64,000 nucleotides of DNA, taken from Bacteroidota bacterium. GTDB taxonomy: Bacteria > Bacteroidota > Bacteroidia > UKL13-3. The position numbers and the translations under genes are program-made. Location: NCBI GenBank assembly GCA_027491085.1, contig JAIXWW010000009.1:248001-312000 (forward strand). The letters are read 5' to 3'. Below the pieces are notes generated by a model. It saw only the letters and a program-made list of their open reading frames with translations. It was not told the DNA's origin and made no database searches. Positions 50,812-59,141 of the stretch are shown in pieces. Position 1 is the stretch's first letter. The number at the start of each line of letters is the position of its first letter.

Positions 50812-51870
50812 ATGTTAAATAAAGCAAAAATATATTGGTATTGCCAGTTTGGAGGTTGGTTCATATTTATTTTTATTGAACTTATTACCTATATCAATGT
50901 GTTTGGTTTTTCAGTTGGCTTATTAGGTAATGCTTTAGTGAATTGGCTGGCTGGCATTATTTTAACACATTGCTACAGACTTTTTATAATAAAAGCCAAC
51001 TGGTTAAATTTACCCTTGCCAAAGCTAATACCACGTGGAGTCATCATGATTATTTTGATTTCAATTCCACTAACTATTATAAATGTAGTTTTAGATTTTT
51101 ATACCATTTCCAATAATTCAGAAAGTATTGATATTGAGCATGAATTATTGGCAAAAATAGATTTTGCAATTTTACCAATTTTCTTTTTCAATTTGTCAAA
51201 ATACGTATTTTTATGGGCAATTATGTACCACTTTTTTGTGTATTGGGAGAAACTACTCAAAACCGAAACCGATAAATTTGAATTACAAGCGGTTTTAAAA
51301 GAAACACAATATAATAATTTAAAAACTCAGCTAAATCCACATTTTTTATTTAATTCATTAAATGGAATAAGAACTTTAGTGGATGTTGATCCTGAAAATG
51401 CTAAAGAAGCAATCACGAGATTAAGTAGTCTTTTACGCGGTTCTTTAAAAATGGAAAAACATAAAACTGTTTCGTTGGCCGATGAATTGCAAACTGTTAA
51501 CGATTATTTAGCCATAGAAAAAATTAGGTTTGACGAACGCTTGAAAACTGAGTTGGAAATTGCACCTGAAACTTTAAAAACAAATTTACCACCCATGATG
51601 CTTCAAACATTGGTAGAAAATGGCATTAAACATGGAATAAGTAATTTAAAAAATGGTGGCACCATTTTAATCAAATCATTTATAAAAAATCAAAATACAG
51701 TAATTCAAATAATTAACAGTGGCCAATACAACCCGAAACATGAAAGTTCTGGACTTGGAATTGAAAACACCAAAGAAAGGTTGCGCATTTTATTTGAAGA
51801 TAAAGCCTCATTTAGCATTAGAAGCCTTGACGAAAAAAACGTATTAACCGAAATAATTTTACCATTATGA
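50812..51870 (+). CDS. LytS/YehU-type sensor histidine kinase
   Basis: LKTQLNPHFLFNSLNGIRTLV; PPMMLQTLVENGIKHGIS; SSGLGIENTKERL. Confidence 0.93.
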   Translation: MLNKAKIYWYCQFGGWFIFIFIELITYINVFGFSVGLLGNALVNWLAGIILTHCYRLFIIKANWLNLPLPKLIPRGVIMIILISIPLTIINVVLDFYTISNNSESIDIEHELLAKIDFAILPIFFFNLSKYVFLWAIMYHFFVYWEKLLKTETDKFELQAVLKETQYNNLKTQLNPHFLFNSLNGIRTLVDVDPENAKEAITRLSSLLRGSLKMEKHKTVSLADELQTVNDYLAIEKIRFDERLKTELEIAPETLKTNLPPMMLQTLVENGIKHGISNLKNGGTILIKSFIKNQNTVIQIINSGQYNPKHESSGLGIENTKERLRILFEDKASFSIRSLDEKNVLTEIILPL

Positions 51871-52586
51871 TAAAAACAATCATTATAGACGATGAAAAAT
51901 TAGCCCGCGAAGGCTTAAAAAACCTTTTAAAAGAGTTTAACGAAATCGAGATTATTGCTGAGGCAAGCAATGCAGATGAAGGCTTAGATTTAATTGACAA
52001 ACTAAAACCACAATTAATATTTTTGGACATTCAAATGCCAGAAAAAACTGGTTTTGAAATGTTAGAAGAGCTAATTGAAACTCCTGCTATTATTTTTACT
52101 ACTGCTTACAATGAATTTGCCATTAAAGCTTTTGAGGTAAATGCGCTTGATTATATTTTAAAGCCGATAGAAACCAGCCGATTACGTGAAGCTATTTCTA
52201 AAGCTAAAAAACAAATTGCTGCTGATGAAGAACAAAAAGGAAATGGAAAACTGTCGGAAGATAGCCAAGTTTTTATTAGAGATGGCGACCGTTGTTGGTA
52301 TGTAAAATTAACGGATATTCGGCTAATTGAAAGTAACGGAAATTATGCCAAGATATTTTTCGATAAATACCAGCCGTTGATTCACAGAACTTTAAATTCG
52401 TTAGACGAACGATTAAGTCCAAAAATGTTTTTTAGAGCCAATCGCCAACAAATTGTGAACTTGAACTATATTGAAAAGATTGAGCCTTTCTTTAACAGTG
52501 GACTTTTGTTTTACATGAAAGATGGCTCTAAGGTTGAAGTTAGCAGACGCCAAGCTGTTAAGTTTAAAGACATGATGAGTTTATAG
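51867..52586 (+). CDS. LytTR-family response regulator
   Basis: IIIDDEKLAREGL; LIFLDIQMPEKTGFEML; LytTR FFRANRQQIVNLNYIEKIEPF; start overlaps upstream stop (ATGA). Confidence 0.94.
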   Translation: MIKTIIIDDEKLAREGLKNLLKEFNEIEIIAEASNADEGLDLIDKLKPQLIFLDIQMPEKTGFEMLEELIETPAIIFTTAYNEFAIKAFEVNALDYILKPIETSRLREAISKAKKQIAADEEQKGNGKLSEDSQVFIRDGDRCWYVKLTDIRLIESNGNYAKIFFDKYQPLIHRTLNSLDERLSPKMFFRANRQQIVNLNYIEKIEPFFNSGLLFYMKDGSKVEVSRRQAVKFKDMMSL

Positions 52587-52587
52587 C

Positions 52588-53148
52588 ATGAACGAACAAT
52601 TTTTAGTAAGTGTAAAAAAGCAATTTTTATACTATAAATCTTTAGCTGAAAAATCGTTTGATCAAATAGAAGAAAATCAGCTTTTTGTTCAAACAAATGA
52701 TGACACCAACAGCATTGCGACAATTGTGAAACACATGTCTGGAAATATGCTTTCACGATGGACAGATATATTTAACACGGATGGAGAAAAACCTTGGCGC
52801 ATGCGCGATGCTGAGTTTGAAAATAACTTAGAAACCAAAGAACAAATGCTTCTAACTTGGAATAAAGGTTGGAGCTGCTTTTTAGAAACGTTAAATTCTT
52901 TACAAGCATCTGATTTAGAACGAATTATTTATATCAGAAACGAAGGACATACAGTAATGGATGCAATTAACAGACAATTAGCACATTACAGCTACCATGT
53001 AGGACAAATAGTATTTTATAGCAAGCAGTTAAAAACTAGCACGTGGAACAGTTTATCCATTCCAAAAAATAATTCGAACGAATACAACTCTAAAAAATTT
53101 GCTCAAGAAAAAAGCATTAAACACTTTACAAACAATGAATTGAAGTAA
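52588..53148 (+). CDS. DinB-like / DUF1572 family protein
   Basis: IATIVKHMSGNMLSRWTDIFNTDGEKPWRMRDAEF; HYSYHVGQIVFYSKQL. Confidence 0.85.
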   Translation: MNEQFLVSVKKQFLYYKSLAEKSFDQIEENQLFVQTNDDTNSIATIVKHMSGNMLSRWTDIFNTDGEKPWRMRDAEFENNLETKEQMLLTWNKGWSCFLETLNSLQASDLERIIYIRNEGHTVMDAINRQLAHYSYHVGQIVFYSKQLKTSTWNSLSIPKNNSNEYNSKKFAQEKSIKHFTNNELK

Positions 53149-53151
53149 TTG

Positions 53152-53832
53152 TTACTTCAGTTCATCTTCAAAAATTATCCTACTTTCGCCTTCGGGCAAA
53201 TTATTCAAACATACATTTCCTATTCTTACTCGCTTTAAGCTAGTAACCAAATAATCAAGCTTATAACACATTCGCCTAATTTGGCGATTCAGGCCTTGAA
53301 CTAAAATAATTTTAAAGGTGAAATCCTCTATTTTTTCCACCACACAAGGCAAAGTAGTTTGTCCTAAAATTTCAACTCCCCTACTCATTTTTAAGATAAA
53401 ATCATCTGTAATTACTTTATTTACAGTAACTATATACTCTTTTTCTACCTCACTTTTTGGATTAATTGTCTTGTTAAACATATAGCCATCATTAGTCAAA
53501 ATAAGCAATCCTTCTGATTCTTTATCAAGCCTACCAACTGGAAAAAGTTTTTCATCATAACTGATTAATTCCTTTAAATTATTGGGTATTTCGGGATTTA
53601 AAGTACACTCTATTCCGCGTGGTTTGTGTAGTGCGACATATATTATTTTTTTGCCTTCTTGAATGACTTCTCCATTCAGTTCTACCTTATCTGTTTCTTT
53701 TATTAAAATGTTATCGTTCACATATTCAGCATTTACCAATACTATATTGGCCGCGATTATTTCTTTAGCTTGAGCATTTGAAATCTGCCTTTTTTTAACC
53801 AATAAATACTGCAATTTATCTCTGTACGACAT
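53152..53832 (-). CDS. rRNA pseudouridine synthase (RsuA/RluB/E/F family, RluF-like)
   Basis: S4-like N-terminus; LFPVGRLDKESEGLLILTNDG; GLNRQIRRMCYKLDYLVTSLKRVRIG. Confidence 0.9.
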   Translation of the reverse strand: MSYRDKLQYLLVKKRQISNAQAKEIIAANIVLVNAEYVNDNILIKETDKVELNGEVIQEGKKIIYVALHKPRGIECTLNPEIPNNLKELISYDEKLFPVGRLDKESEGLLILTNDGYMFNKTINPKSEVEKEYIVTVNKVITDDFILKMSRGVEILGQTTLPCVVEKIEDFTFKIILVQGLNRQIRRMCYKLDYLVTSLKRVRIGNVCLNNLPEGESRIIFEDELK

Positions 53833-54447
53833 TTTAGAAAATCTTTAATTACTCAGCAAAATAAAAGCAAAATTTATAGGAAAATGCATTATTGCTAAAA
53901 AGTAGTGTTATTATAAATAAAAACTCTAGACCTCAATTAATAATAAATTTTACAATTGCTAAAACACGTTGATACAACAACTTTGAATAATTACAGAGAT
54001 ATTTTTCACACTTTTTATTTAGTAGATGCTTTAAAAACTTGTTACCTCAAACCAAAATTCATACTCAAATTAGGCATTTAAATGCTTTTAATTAACGTCT
54101 GATTACAAATTTCTAAGTTGTATCGAACACTATCAAAAGGAGTCTTAAATCAAAGAAAAAAGCATGTGAAGTTTCGTTAATCAGATGATTTTCTTAATAG
54201 CGACATTTAAACATAAACTTGTTAGGCTAGATGGGCAAATTGATCTCTATTTAAGTTTTTATTTAAACTAAATTACCAAAACAACTATTTCATTCATTTT
54301 GTGTTCATTAAGTAAATTGTATTTGAAACGTAAAATTTTCAATAAAAATATACACGTTTTAAAAATGTGCGTTTAAGTGTTAGGTAATCCATGCGCATAT
54401 TGCTTTTATCACCACTATTTTCGCATATTACATAAAGAAAAAATATT

Positions 54448-55692
54448 TTGATCAAGTATAACCAATATCAATTGCCAAATGGCTTAACTGTAATTCATAA
54501 TTTTGATGATAGCACACAACTTTGTGTTCTGAATTTATTATACAACGTAGGTTCAAAACACGAAAATCCTAATAAAACCGGCTTTGCACACTTGTTTGAA
54601 CATTTAATGTTTGGTGGTTCTATCAACATTGAGGATTTTGACACAGAGCTTCAGGATGCTGGAGGAGAAAGCAATGCGTTTACTAGTAACGACATAACCA
54701 ATTATTACTTAACTCTGCCTGCAAATAACATAGAAACAGGCTTTTGGCTTGAGAGCGACAGAATGTTGAGTTTGGATTTTAATCAAGAAAGCTTAGATAT
54801 TCAACGCAATGTAGTTATTGAAGAATTTAAAGAAAGATACCTAAATCAACCTTATGGAGATGTGTGGTTGAAAATATTACCATTGGCGTATAAAGTTCAT
54901 CCATATAGTTGGCCTACTATTGGCAAAGAAATTAGCCATATTGAAAATGCGACACTTGATGATGTAAAAGCCTTTTTTAAAAACTTTTATTGCCCAAATA
55001 ATGCGGTATTGGTTATAGCTGGAAATATTGATTTTGATAAGTGTAAAGCGTTGGTTAGTAAATGGTTTGAACCAATTCCTACACAAAACTTTATAAAGCC
55101 AAATTATGAACAAGAACCTGTTCAAACTCAAGCAAGATATGAAACTGTTTATGCTGATGTACCTGCAAACATGATTGTAAAAGCCTATCACATGCCTGCA
55201 AGAACGGATGAAAAATATTATGCAGCAGATATGTTAACCGACATTTTAGGTGCTGGAAAATCATCAAGATTTTACACCGAATTGGTTAAAAATAAAAACC
55301 TGTTTAGTGAATTAGATGCTTATATCAGTGGAGATGTAGAAGCTGGATTATTAATGATTGAAGGAAAAATAAGTGAAGGTATTTCGGTTGAGGTTGCCGA
55401 AAAAGCGATTTTAGATTTACTTAAAAACTTTAAACAAAATGGGGTAGGAGAGGATGAATTGACTAAAATAAAAAACAAATCAGAAACGAATATTCGTTTT
55501 AATGATATGACTGCACTTAACAAAGCCATGAAATTGGCTTATGCTTGGGTTTTAGGCGATGTAGAATTGGTAAATAAAGAAATTGATTTATACTTAAAAG
55601 TTACTCAAGAAGACATTTTAAAAGCAGCTAACGAAATAATTACACCTAACAATTGTTCAACCCTTTATTACCTATCAAACAATGCTAAATAG
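54448..55692 (+). CDS. M16 family metallopeptidase, catalytic subunit (TTG start)
   Basis: FAHLFEHLMFGGS contains the HxxEH zinc motif. Confidence 0.92.
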   Translation: MIKYNQYQLPNGLTVIHNFDDSTQLCVLNLLYNVGSKHENPNKTGFAHLFEHLMFGGSINIEDFDTELQDAGGESNAFTSNDITNYYLTLPANNIETGFWLESDRMLSLDFNQESLDIQRNVVIEEFKERYLNQPYGDVWLKILPLAYKVHPYSWPTIGKEISHIENATLDDVKAFFKNFYCPNNAVLVIAGNIDFDKCKALVSKWFEPIPTQNFIKPNYEQEPVQTQARYETVYADVPANMIVKAYHMPARTDEKYYAADMLTDILGAGKSSRFYTELVKNKNLFSELDAYISGDVEAGLLMIEGKISEGISVEVAEKAILDLLKNFKQNGVGEDELTKIKNKSETNIRFNDMTALNKAMKLAYAWVLGDVELVNKEIDLYLKVTQEDILKAANEIITPNNCSTLYYLSNNAK

Positions 55693-56962
55693 AAAAGAAG
55701 CACCATTTGCTGCCGAAATAACCAATATAAAAATTAAAGAGGCAGTACATAATACCTTACCAAATGGTATAAAAGTTTATGCATTAAATGCAGGTAATGA
55801 AGAAGTTTTAAAGCTTGATTTTATTTTTAACGCAGGGGCAATAGCCCAGCAAATAAAGGGGCAGGCAAACTTTACAGCTAAAATGTTAAGTGAAGGAACC
55901 AGTAAATATTCTGCAGCTGAAATAGCCGAAAAACTAGATTTTTATGGTGCCTATTTTCAAGCAAAAAGTGGCACTGACGAAGCCACATTAACACTATATT
56001 GTATCAACAAACACCTTAATAATTGTCTTCCATTTCTTGTTGAAATATTAACGGATAGTATATTTCCTGAAAAAGATTTAGATATTTTGAAGAAAAATAC
56101 CATTCAAAATTTAATAGTTAATGAAGAAAGAAATTCTTATTTAGCAAGGAGAGCATTCAATCAATCAGTGTTTGGAAATACAGTATACGGCAGTTTTTCT
56201 ACAAAAGAAGATATTCAGAATATTAACAGAAATGATTTATTTAGTTTTTATAAAAGAAACTACCAGCAAGGAATAAAGTACATTATTGTTTCTGGTTTTG
56301 TTGATGATTCAGTAATAAAAACTATTTCAATTAATTTCGGAAATAACACATTCTCAAAAAATTCTGATTTAAATACTTCTTATCAAGGTAAAACATTTGT
56401 AAAAGAAAATATTTTCATTGAAAAAACATCATCTGTTCAAAGTGCAATAAGGATTGGTAAAAAATTATTCAATAGAAATAACCCTGATTTTAGAGAAATT
56501 CAATTATTAAATTTAATTCTTGGTGGATATTTTGGATCTCGATTAATGAAAAATATTAGAGAAGAAAAAGGGCTTACTTATGGCATTTATTCAGCCATTG
56601 AAGCTTATCCAAATGATGCATGTTGGTATATTGACACTGAAATGAACAACGAATTATGCGAAAAAGGTATTGAAGAAATATACAAGGAAGTAAAAAAATT
56701 ACGTACTGAAAAAATAGGAATTGATGAATTAAGGGTTGCAAAAAATTATCTTTTAGGATCATTTTTAAGAAGTATAGATGGACCTTTTAGCTTAGCTGAT
56801 AGATTTAAAATATTACAAGATTACAATTTAACTTATCAATATTATTACGAGTATATTGATATTATAAAAAACAGTACGCCTGAAAGATTGATAGAACTTG
56901 CTGATAAATATTTAAATGAAGAAACTTTTACAAAAATAAGAGTTGGTGCTTATTCTAAATGA
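55682..56962 (+). CDS. M16 family peptidase-like protein lacking HxxEH (non-catalytic partner)
   Basis: NFTAKMLSEGTSKYSAAEIAEKLDFYGAYFQAKSGTDEATLTL; GGYFGSRLMKNIREEKGLTYGIYSAIE; no HxxEH at the corresponding position; overlaps the first M16 gene by 11 bp. Confidence 0.9.
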   Translation: MLNRKEAPFAAEITNIKIKEAVHNTLPNGIKVYALNAGNEEVLKLDFIFNAGAIAQQIKGQANFTAKMLSEGTSKYSAAEIAEKLDFYGAYFQAKSGTDEATLTLYCINKHLNNCLPFLVEILTDSIFPEKDLDILKKNTIQNLIVNEERNSYLARRAFNQSVFGNTVYGSFSTKEDIQNINRNDLFSFYKRNYQQGIKYIIVSGFVDDSVIKTISINFGNNTFSKNSDLNTSYQGKTFVKENIFIEKTSSVQSAIRIGKKLFNRNNPDFREIQLLNLILGGYFGSRLMKNIREEKGLTYGIYSAIEAYPNDACWYIDTEMNNELCEKGIEEIYKEVKKLRTEKIGIDELRVAKNYLLGSFLRSIDGPFSLADRFKILQDYNLTYQYYYEYIDIIKNSTPERLIELADKYLNEETFTKIRVGAYSK

Positions 56963-58704
56963 TAAAAAAACTTTACATACTACTTCTATTATTTATTACA
57001 GCAAATATTGCTCAGGCACAGTATTGCTCAAAATTAAGAAGAATATGTAGAGCAAATTTAAATAACGATATTTTTTGGAACTATAATCAAAGTGTTCCAT
57101 GTGGAACATTTAAAGAATATCGAATTTATGGACGAGATAAAACATCTAATCCATATACCTTATTAAATACTGAAATAAACCAAAATATAACTAATTGGAG
57201 TCATTTAAATGCAAATGTACCGAGTAATAAAAACTGGGATTATTATGTAGAAACGGTGTTTAATTGCTCAGGTATAGATAATTTATGTTATTCAGATACT
57301 CAGAATGTATCTGAGTTTTACTTACCAAAAAGTAAGATTGCATTTGTATCAATAGATATAAAAACCAATATACCATTTATTGTTTGGGAGCAAAATACTT
57401 TTCCTAGTTTTTGGTATGTAGATATGTTTAATGATAATGCAATAAAAACGGGAATAATAGATACATTCTTTATTGATAACATAACAGGTTTAGACCCTAA
57501 AATGGGAAGTTTAAAATATGTTATAGCTGCAGTTGACAGTTGTACCAAAAGATGGGACTACCTACCAGAAGATTATCATTATACTATTTATAACACAGCT
57601 ACAATTGATACATGTTTTAATAGAGTAAGCCTTAATTGGACAAAATACATAGGTTGGGGTAATAATATTAAGTATTACTACATTTATAAAAATGTTAATG
57701 GTTTAGGTTTTCAATTAATAGATAGTGTTTCAGCATTAACAACAAATTATATAGATAAAGTAAATAGTGGAGAAACTATAGAATATTATATAATGGCAGT
57801 AAATACAGTAAATGGAAAATATAAAAGTAATTCTAATTTAGTATCATTAGTATCAGGTAAAAGAATATCCAATCATAATTTAAAAATAAATTATATAACC
57901 TTAAATAATAATATCAATATCAATATCAATATTAACTTTAATTCATTATCTGATATAGATTCAATTCAAATATTAAAGTCAAATAATAATCAAAACTTTC
58001 AATTATATAAAAAAATAAAAACATTGACTTCTCCATTTAATGATGTAGATATTAATGAAGATGGAAATAGAAGAGTTTATTATTATTTGGTATCGAAAAA
58101 CTCATGTAATGAATGGACAGATACTTCAAGTGTTTCTAGTAATATTCTTTTAGAACAGAAGGAGAACATAGTTGAAAATAAATTATGGTGGAATCAATAT
58201 TCCACGTGGAACAGTGGGGTAGAAAAATACGTAATATACAGAGAAACAAGGCTTAACGCACAAATATTGAATCCGTTTTCACAAAGATACATTGGACTAG
58301 ATTCATTCTATTCAGATAATACTACTGATAATATAATTGATGGAACTACCTTATGCTATAAAGTGATTGGAACTGAAAACACTACAGGTTATACAAGCGA
58401 ATCAAATACTGTATGTATTGTAGGTGGAATGAAGGTCTATTTTCCAGACGGGGTAATTGCAAGAAACCAAACAAATGTATTTAAACCTATTGGAGTTTAC
58501 ATAGATTATAAAAAGTCTAAAATGAATATTTATAGCAGATGGGGTAAGTTAGTTAAAGAAATAACTGATTTAAATATTGGATGGGATTTAACAGATGAAA
58601 ATAATAGTTTTGCAGAAACTGATACTTATGTATACGATGCACAAATTATTGGATTAGATGGTAAACAAATAAACAAATCAGGTACAATAACAATAATTAG
58701 ATAA
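56959..58704 (+). CDS. Secreted protein with CHU_C / gliding-motility-associated (T9SS type-B) C-terminal domain
   Basis: Signal peptide; Fn3-like segments; C-terminal YFPDGVIARNQTNVFKPIGVYIDYKKSKMNIYSRWGKLVKE...W. Confidence 0.85.
   Translation: MIKKLYILLLLFITANIAQAQYCSKLRRICRANLNNDIFWNYNQSVPCGTFKEYRIYGRDKTSNPYTLLNTEINQNITNWSHLNANVPSNKNWDYYVETVFNCSGIDNLCYSDTQNVSEFYLPKSKIAFVSIDIKTNIPFIVWEQNTFPSFWYVDMFNDNAIKTGIIDTFFIDNITGLDPKMGSLKYVIAAVDSCTKRWDYLPEDYHYTIYNTATIDTCFNRVSLNWTKYIGWGNNIKYYYIYKNVNGLGFQLIDSVSALTTNYIDKVNSGETIEYYIMAVNTVNGKYKSNSNLVSLVSGKRISNHNLKINYITLNNNININININFNSLSDIDSIQILKSNNNQNFQLYKKIKTLTSPFNDVDINEDGNRRVYYYLVSKNSCNEWTDTSSVSSNILLEQKENIVENKLWWNQYSTWNSGVEKYVIYRETRLNAQILNPFSQRYIGLDSFYSDNTTDNIIDGTTLCYKVIGTENTTGYTSESNTVCIVGGMKVYFPDGVIARNQTNVFKPIGVYIDYKKSKMNIYSRWGKLVKEITDLNIGWDLTDENNSFAETDTYVYDAQIIGLDGKQINKSGTITIIR
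57093..57108. promoter_or_regulatory. Candidate parS-like palindrome TGTTCCATGTGGAACA
   Basis: One central mismatch from the perfect palindrome TGTTCCACGTGGAACA; consistent with the parS class TGTTNCACGTGNAACA. Confidence 0.55.
58198..58213. promoter_or_regulatory. Candidate parS-like palindrome TATTCCACGTGGAACA
   Basis: 15/16 match to TGTTCCACGTGGAACA, inside the CHU_C gene. Confidence 0.6.
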
Positions 58705-59118
58705 ATGATATACTATAATAATATAGACAGTAAGTATTTAATTAAAGAAAAAAGAAATATTAGTAATTGGATAAAATCGTGCATTACTGAAGAAGGAAAA
58801 ATAATTGATAATATTTCATTTAACCTATGCAGTGATCAATATATTTTACGTTTAAATAATGAAGCTTTACAACACGACTATTATACTGATATTATTACCT
58901 TTGAACTAAACGAAAAAGATGAACCAATAGAAGGAGATATTTATATAAGTATTGATAGGGTAAAGGATAATGCTAAAACTTTAGATATTCCTTTTATTAC
59001 CGAATTACACAGAGTACTAATTCATGGAGTTCTGCATTTATGTGGTTATAAAGATAAAAGCAAAAAAGAAGAAGTTTTGATGAGAGAAAAAGAAAATTAT
59101 TATTTAAATAAATTATAG
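58705..59118 (+). CDS. ybeY: rRNA maturation RNase YbeY
   Basis: LHRVLIHGVLHLCGYKDKSKKEEVLMREKE (HGxLHLxGYDH-like zinc motif). Confidence 0.93.
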   Translation: MIYYNNIDSKYLIKEKRNISNWIKSCITEEGKIIDNISFNLCSDQYILRLNNEALQHDYYTDIITFELNEKDEPIEGDIYISIDRVKDNAKTLDIPFITELHRVLIHGVLHLCGYKDKSKKEEVLMREKENYYLNKL

Positions 59119-59132
59119 TTCCACGTGGAACA
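59117..59132. promoter_or_regulatory. Candidate parS-like palindrome AGTTCCACGTGGAACA between ybeY and mnmG
   Basis: Perfect 14-bp palindrome GTTCCACGTGGAAC in the 23-bp ybeY-mnmG gap. Confidence 0.65.
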
Positions 59133-59141
59133 AAAAATAAA

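Noticed and set aside
51027-51042. AATACCACGTGGAGTC as another parS-like site
   Set aside because: Flanks diverge on both sides from GTTCCACGTGGAAC; only the core matches
50812-53148. LytS-LytTR-DinB-like triad as a new system
   Set aside because: LytS/LytTR pairs are common in Bacteroidota; the DinB-like gene is merely adjacent and no evidence for a functional link is visible
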